Positions 34,521 through 43,118 of a DNA stretch of 64,000 bases are shown here, piece after piece. The notes beneath the pieces are model-generated. The model did no database searches. It was not told where the DNA came from and saw nothing but the letters and a program-made list of their open reading frames with translations. The position numbers and the translations under genes were made by a program. This DNA is from Candidatus Nitrosopelagicus sp. (GTDB lineage Archaea > Thermoproteota > Nitrososphaeria > Nitrososphaerales > Nitrosopumilaceae). Position 1 is the stretch's first letter. The number at the start of each line of letters is the position of its first letter. Location: assembly GCA_028345575.1 (NCBI GenBank), contig JAOMDR010000002.1, positions 32,009 to 96,008 on the forward strand. Reading direction: 5' to 3'.

Positions 34521-35900
34521 TACTCGTGGGACAAAATTACCATACCCAGGTTTTCCAATTACTTCAAAATCTTCAGCAACAACAGTACCTCTAACAATTG
34601 TTTTGACTGGCCAACCTTTCAAATTCCATCCATCATATACAAGATAATCAGAAAATCCACCAAAAAGTTCAGGAGAAACTTTTGCTTCTTTTTTTAGATC
34701 AATCATTGTGATGTCTGCGTCATATCCTACTTCCAAATGTCCTTTTCCAGATAAACCAAAAATTTTAGAAGCATTTGTACTTGTTAAATTAACTAATTGA
34801 TTCAGATTAATTCTATTTTTATTAATTCCTTCACTAAGTAAAATTGGTAATGACGTTCCTATTCCAGGAAATCCTGCTAAAGCACCCCAAACGTCATCAC
34901 CACCAAGTTTTAGCTTCAATTGATTAGCAACATGATCTGTTCCTATTGTATCAATTTCATTATTTTGTAAAGCAGTCCATACAGATTGTATATCATTTTT
35001 TGTTCTAATTGGAGGCATAACTTTTGCAAGATAACCATCTTGAGTTTCATGTGATAATGTTAGATAATGAGGACAGGTTTCAACAAAAATTTTTGTTCCT
35101 TTTTGTTTTTCTTTTTTAATTTTATCTAATGCCAATTTTGAACCAATGTGTACAAAATAAATTTTACAGTCATACTTTCTTCCATATTCACAAATTGTTT
35201 GAATGGATTTTGCTTCAAAATCGGGGGAACGACTTTCAGACCACGCATTTAATCCATCATTATTTTTTTCCTTTTGTGTTTTCATGCCACATGCACAGTC
35301 TTGATAATCTTCTGCATGTACTAATACAGGACAATTAAGGGATGCAGCATTTTTTACAATTTTTTCAACTAATTCATTTGTGACATTTACTTCAGCAGAG
35401 ATTAATTTTTCTTCTCCAGGATTCATTTCCATGTATACATGGCCAACATCACCACCAAGATTCATGTATATTTTAAATGAAATAATTTTATTTTCTGTAC
35501 AATATTGCATTTCATCAATCTGTGAATCATCAAAAATTGAGGCATGTAGGGTATAATCAATATAATGTGAATTTTGACTAGCCAAAAGATGTTTTTTAAG
35601 AGATTCTTTGTATGAACCCTTTAACCTGAACATTCTCATCATTGTTGTAACACCACCTATTGCAGCAGCGTGTGATTCACTTATTGCAGCTTGATCAATT
35701 GGAGAATAAACACCATAATGAACATGAGTGTCAATTAAACCCGGAATACTAACTAAACCAGAACCGTTAATTTTTTTATCACAATCAGGACTATCGTTAG
35801 TAATTAATTTGATTTTTCCATCTTCAATGACAAGATTTTTTTCAACCATACCATTTTGAGTCATTACATGTGAGTCAGTAATGAGTAAATCGTAAGTCAT
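34512..35900 (-). CDS. pyrC: Dihydroorotase-family amidohydrolase
   Basis: 462 residues. GLIDTHVHYGVYSP (HxH metal ligands) around residue 55, the IISFKIYMNLGG lysine that would be carboxylated, VLVHAED, IYFVHIGSK and TIGTDHVANQLK (later His and Asp ligands) make a class I dihydroorotase/allantoinase/dihydropyrimidinase. Pyrimidine synthesis is the likely role; hydantoinase relatives are not excluded. ATG start. Single gene. Confidence 0.85.
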   Translation of the reverse strand: MTYDLLITDSHVMTQNGMVEKNLVIEDGKIKLITNDSPDCDKKINGSGLVSIPGLIDTHVHYGVYSPIDQAAISESHAAAIGGVTTMMRMFRLKGSYKESLKKHLLASQNSHYIDYTLHASIFDDSQIDEMQYCTENKIISFKIYMNLGGDVGHVYMEMNPGEEKLISAEVNVTNELVEKIVKNAASLNCPVLVHAEDYQDCACGMKTQKEKNNDGLNAWSESRSPDFEAKSIQTICEYGRKYDCKIYFVHIGSKLALDKIKKEKQKGTKIFVETCPHYLTLSHETQDGYLAKVMPPIRTKNDIQSVWTALQNNEIDTIGTDHVANQLKLKLGGDDVWGALAGFPGIGTSLPILLSEGINKNRINLNQLVNLTSTNASKIFGLSGKGHLEVGYDADITMIDLKKEAKVSPELFGGFSDYLVYDGWNLKGWPVKTIVRGTVVAEDFEVIGKPGYGNFVPRVLS

Positions 35901-35972
35901 TTTGTTTGCCTAAATTTTGTGTACATTACTAGAGTAAAAATGAATATACATTGTAGAAAATTGCGATTACTA

Positions 35973-36044
35973 GGGCCGATGGCTTAGGGGTATAGCGCCA
36001 CGTTCGCAACGTGGATGTCGAGGGTTCGATTCCCTCTCGGTCCA
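35973..36044 (+). tRNA. tRNA-Ala (CGC)
   Basis: Acceptor GGGCCGA/TCGGTCC again with the G3.U70 alanine pair, anticodon stem CCACG/CGTGG around TTCGCAA (anticodon CGC), T-arm GAGGG/CCCTC with TTCGATT loop, discriminator A. CCA not encoded, unlike the tRNA-Ala(GGC) at 1.9 kb. No intron. Confidence 0.94.
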
Positions 36045-36085
36045 CTTCACGAAAACATTATACAGTGAAAAATGATAATTTAATC

Positions 36086-36448
36086 ATGAAAGTATTCAAT
36101 GGAAAACAGGCAGCAAATGATTACATGTCAGCACATACACTGGCATTTTCAACACCAGAGCTTACTTTGATGAGATTTTCATTTTGGTTAGGAGACATGG
36201 TCCCAGACCCTACAGGAAAAGAAGAGAGTATTCCAAGATTATACACTTATGTTGAAGAACAGGACTTTGCACCAGTAGAAATTATTGATGATGATAAATA
36301 TGTGCCAACAGGTGCTGTTTTAGGTTCTGGAATGTACGGAAGTGCAAATTCTGAATCATCAGGTGAAGAACAATTTTGTGCAGATTGTGGAGCAAAAAAT
36401 TCACCTTACGCAAAATTTTGTAGAGAATGTGGAACTAATATTACTTAG
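36086..36448 (+). CDS. Zinc-ribbon protein A of unknown function
   Basis: 120 residues from ATG 36086; the frame is open upstream but that runs through the tRNA. The first 75 residues are an unrecognised domain (AANDYMSAHTLAFSTPELTLMRFSFWLGDM), a flexible Gly/Ser stretch follows, and the end is a zinc ribbon FCADCGAKNSPYAKFCRECGTNIT with two CxxC pairs. Convergent, two bases apart, with another zinc-ribbon gene. Probably an adapter; no function assigned. Confidence 0.75.
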   Translation: MKVFNGKQAANDYMSAHTLAFSTPELTLMRFSFWLGDMVPDPTGKEESIPRLYTYVEEQDFAPVEIIDDDKYVPTGAVLGSGMYGSANSESSGEEQFCADCGAKNSPYAKFCRECGTNIT

Positions 36449-36450
36449 AA

Positions 36451-36984
36451 TTATTGTTTCGAGCCACACTTTGTGCAGAATTTAGCATTTGGTCTTAACT
36501 CTGCTCCACATGAAGTACAACTTCCACCACTTTGTTTTCGTGGAAGTAATGCGGGATCAGGCGTTGGAAGTGTTCCAGGTTCATTAAATCCACTAGGTGC
36601 AGTACCCATTACAGAAGGTGGAGCACCAACAGGATTGTCAGGTCCACCTACTCGTGGACCTGCATTCATTCCAGGCATCACTCCAGGTTGTCCCATTCCA
36701 GGCATTAACCCAGGAGATTGTGTTCCGCCTGTTCCGACACCCTTTGAAACTTGATCTAGTGCTTTTTTCAATTCTGTTAATGAATTAACACCTAAAAATA
36801 ATAAAGCAGAATAAGCAGCAGTGTAATCACCTAATTTTTGAAAGAATTCTTTATCAGAAATTTTACCGGCTTTATACAAATTGTTAGAGTCTAGAAAAGA
36901 TTCGTAATATCCTTGAGTTTCAGCAAATAATGTTTGTAACTTTTCAAAAGTAAGATTGTATGTATCAATTTCTCCTAGTGACAT
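36451..36984 (-). CDS. Zinc-ribbon protein B with Gly/Pro/Met-rich linker
   Basis: 177 residues. Helical N-terminus to about residue 85 (LTFEKLQTLFAETQGYYESFLDSNNLYKAG, ISDKEFFQKLGDYTAAYSALLFLG), a 65-residue Gly/Pro/Met-rich linker (SPGLMPGMGQPGVMPGMNAG), then a C-terminal ribbon SCTSCGAELRPNAKFCTKCGSKQ. The ribbon matches those of the genes on either side. Unknown function; ATG start. Confidence 0.75.
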   Translation of the reverse strand: MSLGEIDTYNLTFEKLQTLFAETQGYYESFLDSNNLYKAGKISDKEFFQKLGDYTAAYSALLFLGVNSLTELKKALDQVSKGVGTGGTQSPGLMPGMGQPGVMPGMNAGPRVGGPDNPVGAPPSVMGTAPSGFNEPGTLPTPDPALLPRKQSGGSCTSCGAELRPNAKFCTKCGSKQ

Positions 36985-37045
36985 AATTGAATGAAGAGGA
37001 ATCTAATATTAATAGTTTAGAATAAAAAGAGAAAATTAGTAGAGC

Positions 37046-37378
37046 CTAAATTTTTTCGAGTGCTCTATCTATCATATTTTGGTATACTTCTTTGGATCCT
37101 GCGCCTACTTGTTGAGCGATGATTTCACCTTTGTTCAAAAGCAATAATGTTGGAATACTAAACACATTGTATTTTTGTGCTATTTCTTGTGCATTATCAA
37201 CATTAACTTTTACAAAGTTAACTTTACCATCATAATCTCCAGCAAGTTCCTCTACAACAGGTCCTACCATTCTGCATGGTCCACACCATTGTGCCCAGAA
37301 GTCTACAAAGACTGGTTTGTCAGAACTAAGGACATCGGTTTCCCATGATTTTGGATCATCTATTTCTGTTATTGCCAT
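37046..37378 (-). CDS. trxA: Thioredoxin
   Basis: 110 residues from ATG 37378 (MAITEIDDPKSW); an ATG three codons earlier is possible. FWAQWCGPCRMVGPVVEEL is the CGPC active site, followed by VNVDNAQEIAQKYNVFSIPTLLLL with cis-Pro. Classical short thioredoxin. Lies between two zinc-ribbon protein genes, which could be redox targets (inference). Confidence 0.95.
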   Translation of the reverse strand: MAITEIDDPKSWETDVLSSDKPVFVDFWAQWCGPCRMVGPVVEELAGDYDGKVNFVKVNVDNAQEIAQKYNVFSIPTLLLLNKGEIIAQQVGAGSKEVYQNMIDRALEKI

Positions 37379-37476
37379 GATTAACAAATTTTATCAAAAG
37401 TTCACATCTAAAAATGTATTTGTGATTATAACACCGTGTTGTTAAATCCTTTAAAAAATTTTCAAAATATACTTAA

Positions 37477-38265
37477 ATGACGTACTTCATGTATGAGAAC
37501 ATGAGCGCAGAACTTCGATTGAAAAAACTTAGAGGTTCAGGCGGATTTGTGATGGCACGAGTAACTGATGAACAACAAAGTAAAGGTAATCTTGGAGGTC
37601 CAGATCTATTTTTAGCACCTATTGGAAGATTGGAATCAGAATTAATTTCTAAATATACATGTAATACATGTGAAAAAGAGTTTGAAGGTAGTCCAAAAAT
37701 TGAATTTGAAAATCCAAATGAAGAAGTTGCCGAGAATTTAGTTTTAGCTGAGAGAGGAAAATATCTATGCAATGGATGTGATTCAACAATTGCAGAATAT
37801 AGGGAATTTAGAAAACCAAATGAAGCAATGAATGTAGGATTAGCAAATCCAATTGAGCAACAACAAGACACAGGTCTTTCATCTTTTGATACACCAGTTC
37901 AATCAGAAAGTTTACAGCAAGAAGTTTCAGAACAACCTAGTCCTAGTGATGGAACATTTAGATCAATTTTCGGTATGGATGTTTTTGATGAAAGTGCAAA
38001 AAAAATTGGAAAGGCAAAACAAGTAGGTGTAAATTCAAATCAAGAATTAGTGTTACTTATTTCAGATGACGAGGGCAATGACATAAGCATTAGTTGGAGT
38101 AGGATTGGAACTGTAGGAGAAGTTATCTTTTTAGGTAAATCTGAAAAAACAGATGTGAAAGTAGAACAAACGGTTGCGGCAGGAAGCGGTTTAAGATGTC
38201 CTAGTTGTAATTTTGATAACAGACCAGACTCTAAATTTTGTGAGAGTTGTGGAGATAAATTATAG
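37477..38265 (+). CDS. PRC-barrel and zinc-ribbon protein C
   Basis: 262 residues (possible shorter starts at ATG 37489 and 37501). Three parts: an N-terminal domain with a treble-clef-like CNTCEKEF...CNGCDST pair (about 67-108), a PRC-barrel (GMDVFDESAKKIGKAKQVGV through ISWSRIGTVGEVIFL, about 167-222), and a C-terminal ribbon CPSCNFDNRPDSKFCESCGDKL. PRC-barrels occur in archaeal CdvA and in RNA-processing proteins, but the rest does not look like CdvA. Divergent from trxA; followed by the signal peptidase gene. Confidence 0.75.
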   Translation: MTYFMYENMSAELRLKKLRGSGGFVMARVTDEQQSKGNLGGPDLFLAPIGRLESELISKYTCNTCEKEFEGSPKIEFENPNEEVAENLVLAERGKYLCNGCDSTIAEYREFRKPNEAMNVGLANPIEQQQDTGLSSFDTPVQSESLQQEVSEQPSPSDGTFRSIFGMDVFDESAKKIGKAKQVGVNSNQELVLLISDDEGNDISISWSRIGTVGEVIFLGKSEKTDVKVEQTVAAGSGLRCPSCNFDNRPDSKFCESCGDKL

Positions 38266-38295
38266 ATAATCGATAAGATTTATCTTAGTAATTTA

Positions 38296-39030
38296 GTGAG
38301 CAAACATAATTTGGCAAGTTCAACAAAGAGTCTAATCAAAGATGTAATAATTATTGTCGTAGCAATTGCCGTAATTTGGATAGGACTACAAGCAGTTTTT
38401 GGAACCTCAAATCCATTTTATGTAGTTTCAAGTGGAAGTATGATCCCAGCATTAGAGGTTTACGATGTAATAGTTGTCGAAGGTAATACACCATTTGAAG
38501 ATGTGGAGAAAGGTGACATTATTGTATTTTATTCGCCTAAATTATACGAGCAAGGAAAAGAAAGAGTGATTGTTCACAGAGTTAGTTTGGATATGTCTGT
38601 AGATGATCAAAAAATAGTAAGAACAAAGGGAGATGCTAATGCATCATCTATAGCGGGAACAGATTATCCAATTACAGAAAGGGAATATCTAGGTCAAGTA
38701 GAGTATGTAATACCACAAGTAGGATACATAACACAGATTTTACAACCACCAATTAACTACATAATAATTGCAGTGATAATTGGCGTCATGATTGTAAAGC
38801 ATTTTGCATGCAAAGAAAAAAAGAAGATCGAATTTCAATATAGAAATGATGAATCAAAAGATAAAGTTACAGAAAATAGTTTTGAGAGCAAGAAAGACTC
38901 AGAGTATGTCAAATCTTCAGAAAAAGATGAAGTTACAGAAAATAGTTTTGAGAGCAAGAAAGACTCAGAGTATGTCAAATCTTCAGAAAAAGATGAATCA
39001 GTAAACAACGATGATAAGAAAGAACTTTAG
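38296..39030 (+). CDS. Signal peptidase I, archaeal S26B type
   Basis: 244 residues, GTG start. N-terminal membrane span (VIIIVVAIAVIWIGLQAVF), catalytic Ser in SSGSMIPAL, the ER/archaeal-type His in VIVHRVS replacing bacterial Lys, and the TKGDAN box; a second span at INYIIIAVIIGVMIV. It cleaves Sec signal peptides on the outer membrane face, needed for the S-layer and protease substrates. The 60-residue highly charged cytoplasmic-like tail consists largely of two identical 22-residue repeats encoded by a perfect 66-bp duplication. Confidence 0.92.
   Translation: MSKHNLASSTKSLIKDVIIIVVAIAVIWIGLQAVFGTSNPFYVVSSGSMIPALEVYDVIVVEGNTPFEDVEKGDIIVFYSPKLYEQGKERVIVHRVSLDMSVDDQKIVRTKGDANASSIAGTDYPITEREYLGQVEYVIPQVGYITQILQPPINYIIIAVIIGVMIVKHFACKEKKKIEFQYRNDESKDKVTENSFESKKDSEYVKSSEKDEVTENSFESKKDSEYVKSSEKDESVNNDDKKEL
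38866..38997 (+). repeat. Perfect 2 x 66-bp in-frame tandem duplication in the signal peptidase gene
   Basis: Copies 38866-38931 and 38932-38997 are identical by direct comparison, each encoding VTENSFESKKDSEYVKSSEKDE. No silent differences, so the duplication is recent or kept uniform. Confidence 0.95.
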
Positions 39031-39032
39031 AA

Positions 39033-40556
39033 TTATTTCTTTTCTGGTATTTTGAATACACGTTTGAAGTATTCTGAATTCTCTTTCATTTCTTCAGGTT
39101 CTTCTTTGACTTTAGCCAAGTTTTTTGCAAGTTGTTTTTTGTAACCTAATTGCATTTGACGGGCAATTTGAATTCTTTGTGCTTGTGGTGAACCTGCACC
39201 ATGCATTGATTCAGTTAGATAACCAACTGCATTTCTTCCCATTGTCATGTTTTCAATTAATCTTAATATTCTCATTCTGTTTTCAACTTCAATTCCAGAT
39301 TTACCTTTGAGATATTTTTCCAAGAGCGGTCCAGTTTCAGCACTTCTGAATTCTGCTTCAGATGGCAATGTAACCAGTATTCCACCAGCAACATCCTGAG
39401 CAAGTCTTGCTAATTCGTATGGTAATCTAGTAACATTATGTTTACATACATTTGCAAGCATGTCGTCGTTAAGAAATACACCAGATTTCATCTTGTGACC
39501 TTGATATGATGCTGCAATTCCTGCAGCATAGATTGATTCGTTAAGATGTGTCATTTCAATTATTTTATCTTTAATGTGTGAAACTTTTGGGACTCCATTA
39601 TATTCAGCAATGGCTGCTGCTGCACCAATTAAAACATCACCTAAACCAGTTTTACAAACATAGCTTCTTCTATGATAACAGGTAAATCGTTCAACTAACA
39701 TAGATGCAAATTCATATTCACCATCCATAAAGATCATTTCGTTTGGTATGAAAACACGGTCAAAAATTACCATAGTTTCTTGTCCACCAAATTCAGAGTT
39801 TCCAACATCAATGTCACCTGGTTCCATACTACGGGTATCACAAGATTGTCTTCCATAGATGTAAGTTATTCCAGGTGCATCTACCGGAAGTGCACCAACA
39901 ATTGCGTAGTCTTTGTCATTTTCTAATAATCTCATGGTAGGCATTACAATCATCCAATGTGAGTTAATTGTACCAGTTTGATGTGCTTTGGCACCTGTGA
40001 CGTAAACACCTTTGTCATCTCTATCAACAATATGTAAAAATAAATCAGGATCTTCTTGTTCGCTAGGTGCAAGACTTCTGTCACCTTTAACATCGGTCAT
40101 TGCTCCACCAATTACCAAATTCTCGTGTTGAACCATTTTGATAAATTCTAATAATCTCTGATGATATTTTGTGCCATGTTTTTCGTCAATTTCAAATGTT
40201 GTGGAATGAAGTGAGTTCATTGCATCCATGCCAACACATCTTTGGAAACATGTACCAGTAAGTTGTCCTAATTTTCTCTGCATTTTGTTTTGTAAAACTA
40301 AATCTTCTGCACTTTCAGCAATATGCAAAAAACGATTTACTCTTTCGCCAGAGATTGAAGACTGAGGGAATGCAAGTTCTTCTTCTTCAACTGCAAGATC
40401 GTATGTTTTTGCTACTGCATTAATTGAAGGTCTAATCATTGGATGACTAACTGGTTCTTTTACCAATTCACCAAACAGGTAAATTTTGAGATCTCTACCT
40501 TTTAGACTCTCAATGTATTCCTCTCCAGTTCTAATTGGTTTTACGGTTTTTTGCAT
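39033..40556 (-). CDS. abfD: 4-hydroxybutyryl-CoA dehydratase
   Basis: 507 residues. Iron-sulfur ligands are visible as Cys103 and Cys107 in TCFQRCVGMDAM, and His295 and Cys301 in CYHRRSYVCKTG; the flavin-binding region is in the central acyl-CoA-dehydrogenase-like fold. The enzyme dehydrates 4-hydroxybutyryl-CoA to crotonyl-CoA, a diagnostic step of the archaeal 3-hydroxypropionate/4-hydroxybutyrate CO2-fixation cycle. The upstream neighbour on the same strand (40.6-42.7 kb) makes its substrate. ATG start with a TATA-like box at 40580-40592, so it can be transcribed independently. Confidence 0.95.
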   Translation of the reverse strand: MQKTVKPIRTGEEYIESLKGRDLKIYLFGELVKEPVSHPMIRPSINAVAKTYDLAVEEEELAFPQSSISGERVNRFLHIAESAEDLVLQNKMQRKLGQLTGTCFQRCVGMDAMNSLHSTTFEIDEKHGTKYHQRLLEFIKMVQHENLVIGGAMTDVKGDRSLAPSEQEDPDLFLHIVDRDDKGVYVTGAKAHQTGTINSHWMIVMPTMRLLENDKDYAIVGALPVDAPGITYIYGRQSCDTRSMEPGDIDVGNSEFGGQETMVIFDRVFIPNEMIFMDGEYEFASMLVERFTCYHRRSYVCKTGLGDVLIGAAAAIAEYNGVPKVSHIKDKIIEMTHLNESIYAAGIAASYQGHKMKSGVFLNDDMLANVCKHNVTRLPYELARLAQDVAGGILVTLPSEAEFRSAETGPLLEKYLKGKSGIEVENRMRILRLIENMTMGRNAVGYLTESMHGAGSPQAQRIQIARQMQLGYKKQLAKNLAKVKEEPEEMKENSEYFKRVFKIPEKK

Positions 40557-40579
40557 GTCGCTACTACACTTAGTGATTC

Positions 40580-40592
40580 AAATAATTAAAAA
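40580..40592 (-). promoter_or_regulatory. TATA-like box for 4-hydroxybutyryl-CoA dehydratase gene
   Basis: On the minus strand CTTTTTAATTATT, centred about 29 bases before the ATG at 40556, in the 60-base gap after the synthetase gene. Confidence 0.5.
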
Positions 40593-40616
40593 GTTTGCAA
40601 TTAAAGCTGTGCCTAA

Positions 40617-42713
40617 CTACAGACCAATGCGTACATCTAGAACTTTACAGCCCTTTTGTTTTTCCATAACCAAAACAGGATTCATATCTAATTCTTTAAT
40701 TTCATGGAAATCAGATACTAACTGAGATAGTCTTTGAATACATTCAGAGAGTTTTTTGATATCAGATGGTTTTTCTCCTCTAACACCTTCTAGAATTTTT
40801 TTAGTTTTAATTGAAGATATCATATCGTCCGCTTCAATGTTTGTCATTGGTGCAAGTTTGAAAGTAACATCTTTTAGAACTTCAACATAAATTCCACCCA
40901 TTCCAAGCATGACAACAGGTCCGAGTCCAGGTTCAAGTTTTGAACCAATAATCATTTCTTTGCCACCTTTTACCATCTCAACAACTAAAACACCTTTGAT
41001 GTCTGCTTTCTTGTTGTATTTTTTTGCATTTTTCATGATAGTATCGAATGCAGTTTCAACATCTTTTGCATTCTGAAGATTAACTTTTACTCCGCCAGCG
41101 TCAGATTTGTGAATAATTTGAGGTGATGCAATTTTTAAAACTACAGGATAACCAATTTTTTTAGAAGCAGTTACTGCTTCTTTTTTTGATTTTGCTAATT
41201 TACTAGCAGGTAATGGAAAACCGTATGCTCTAAGAATTTCTTGACCTTCTTCTTCTAGTAAGGCATCTCGTTTTTCTTTTTTTGCATTATCCAAGATTTT
41301 TTTTACTTTATCTTTTTTTACAGTGAATTTTGTAATTTTTCCAGATGGGTTTTTTATCCAATTCGTAAAAGTGAGCATTGCTTTTAATGCACGAATTGAT
41401 CCTTCTGCGTAATTATAATATGGAACATCACCATTTGCCAAGATTTCACGATTAGTTATTCCTTCATCTAATCCCATCAAACTAGCTAACATTGTTTTTT
41501 TGTATTTTTTTGACATAGAAACTATAACGTTTGCAAGTTTATCATAATCCAAAGTTGCAGATGGAGTGCACATAGATATTACAGAGCCAACATTTTTGTG
41601 TTTTAATACTTCATTCAATACATTTTCAAATCTATTAAAATCTGCATCACCCACAATATCTACAGGATTACGTGAACTTCCCCATGGAGGAATTACAGCA
41701 TCAATTTTTTTTCTAATCTCTTCAATTTTTGCCATTTTAATGCCAAGTTTTGAGCATGCATCTGTTGAAATGATTGCAGGTCCACCTGCATTTGAAACAA
41801 TTACCAAATCACCATTCATTGGAAGTGGTTGTTTTGAAAATGCGGTTGCATAATCAAATAACTCTTCCATAGTATCAACACGTATTGCACCTGATTGTTT
41901 TAACAGTGCATCATAAATTTCATCAGAACCCATTAATGCACCAGTATGTGACATTGCAGCTTGTGCACCTTCTGGACTTCGTCCAGATTTTAATACTAAA
42001 ACAGGTTTTTTCTTTTTTCTTGTAATATCTTTACAAACTTTAAGAAATTCTTGACCATTTCCCATGTCTTCAAGATACATAACAATAACTTTGGTTTGTT
42101 TGTGTTCTGCAAGCATTTTGAGCATATCAATTTCGCTCATGTCTGCTTTGTTTCCCATACTAATTACTGCAGAAAATCCAATTCCTTGTGCACTTGCATC
42201 TTCAACTAATGCAGCACATATTGCACCACTTTGTGAAATAAGAGCAATTTCTCCGGATTTAGGAGTAATTTTAAGAAATGTTGAATTCATCATTGTTTTT
42301 GGTTCAAGATTCATCACACCAAGACAGTTTGGACCAATAATTTGTAATTTGTATTTTTTTGCAATATCTTTTAATTTTTGTTCTAACTTTGCACCTTCTT
42401 CATCAACTTCTTTGAATCCTGCAGTGATTACAATTGCACCTCTAAGTTTCTTTTTTCCACATTCTTCTAACACTGCTGGAACGATAGTATTTTTTGTTAC
42501 AACAACCGCTAGATCAATTTTTCCTGGAACATCTAGCACTGACTTGTATGCTTTTTTATCAAAAACAGTTTCACGTGTTGGACTAATTGGATAGATTGTT
42601 CCTTTGTAGCCTTTCATAATATTTGATGTAATTGCACGACCTACACTACCTTCTTTATCAGAAGCACCAATTATTGCAATAGATTTTGGAGATAGGAAAA
42701 CAGAATCAGTCAT
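40617..42713 (-). CDS. ADP-forming 4-hydroxybutyryl-CoA (acyl-CoA) synthetase
   Basis: 698 residues, fused alpha and beta subunits of the ADP-forming acyl-CoA synthetase family. The first 460 residues hold the CoA-binding Rossmann part (SIAIIGASDKEGSVGRAI), the ligase part with LISQSGAICAALVEDA and the phospho-His segment MSHTGALMGSDEIYDALL; from about 480 an ATP-grasp domain follows (GYPVVLKIASPQIIHKSDAGGVKV). Pairing with 4-hydroxybutyryl-CoA dehydratase supports 4-hydroxybutyrate as substrate, as in Nitrosopumilus maritimus, where the ADP-forming route makes the cycle energy-efficient. ATG start. Confidence 0.9.
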   Translation of the reverse strand: MTDSVFLSPKSIAIIGASDKEGSVGRAITSNIMKGYKGTIYPISPTRETVFDKKAYKSVLDVPGKIDLAVVVTKNTIVPAVLEECGKKKLRGAIVITAGFKEVDEEGAKLEQKLKDIAKKYKLQIIGPNCLGVMNLEPKTMMNSTFLKITPKSGEIALISQSGAICAALVEDASAQGIGFSAVISMGNKADMSEIDMLKMLAEHKQTKVIVMYLEDMGNGQEFLKVCKDITRKKKKPVLVLKSGRSPEGAQAAMSHTGALMGSDEIYDALLKQSGAIRVDTMEELFDYATAFSKQPLPMNGDLVIVSNAGGPAIISTDACSKLGIKMAKIEEIRKKIDAVIPPWGSSRNPVDIVGDADFNRFENVLNEVLKHKNVGSVISMCTPSATLDYDKLANVIVSMSKKYKKTMLASLMGLDEGITNREILANGDVPYYNYAEGSIRALKAMLTFTNWIKNPSGKITKFTVKKDKVKKILDNAKKEKRDALLEEEGQEILRAYGFPLPASKLAKSKKEAVTASKKIGYPVVLKIASPQIIHKSDAGGVKVNLQNAKDVETAFDTIMKNAKKYNKKADIKGVLVVEMVKGGKEMIIGSKLEPGLGPVVMLGMGGIYVEVLKDVTFKLAPMTNIEADDMISSIKTKKILEGVRGEKPSDIKKLSECIQRLSQLVSDFHEIKELDMNPVLVMEKQKGCKVLDVRIGL

Positions 42714-42761
42714 TGTATGTTTTTTAATAAAAAATTTTTGTATAATTAAAGCTATTCCAAA

Positions 42762-43118
42762 TTAGCTTCCAAGCATCTTTCCTGCTAGATTTTCCTTTCT
42801 TGGAATCCATATTATTTTTAATTCCGGAATTTTTGGTATTAATAACCAAGATTCTTGTGCCAGAATACGTAATTGTTCATTATTTATTGCAAATTCATGA
42901 TTCAATTGATTAACAGTATTTTTTGAATCACTAAAAATTGTAATTTTATCAGTTGAATCTTGAAATTTTTTTAATGCTGCAATTATCGCGTGATATTCAG
43001 CCTGATTATTTGTTAATCCAGATTTATTTTCATAGAAGGATTCACCGGTCTCTTTAATGAAAAATCCATAGCCAGATTTTTCACCGCCTGCACCATCAAC
43101 ATAAACACTAATTTCCAT
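42762..43118 (-). CDS. RNase HI-like protein
   Basis: 118 residues. Asp8 (VYVDGAGG), Glu41 (NNQAEYHA) and Asp64 (IFSDSKNTVNQL) match three of four RNase H carboxylates; in the last motif (RKENLAGKMLG) the fourth Asp is a glycine at 113. That variant occurs in archaeal/ReRT-type RNase HI relatives and reduces or alters metal use. It may remove RNA from hybrids or be a binder. Its start overlaps the stop of the upstream membrane protein gene by 11 bases. Confidence 0.8.
   Translation of the reverse strand: MEISVYVDGAGGEKSGYGFFIKETGESFYENKSGLTNNQAEYHAIIAALKKFQDSTDKITIFSDSKNTVNQLNHEFAINNEQLRILAQESWLLIPKIPELKIIWIPRKENLAGKMLGS

Noticed and set aside
36011..36085. Upstream extension of zinc-ribbon protein A
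   Set aside because: It reads through tRNA-Ala(CGC); the ATG at 36086 is outside the tRNA and begins a plausible protein.
37477..38265. CdvA (PRC-barrel cell division protein)
   Set aside because: CdvA has an N-terminal PRC-barrel followed by a long coiled coil; here the barrel is central with zinc motifs on both sides.
38866..38997. CRISPR-like array
   Set aside because: Only two copies, directly abutting without spacers, in frame inside a coding gene.
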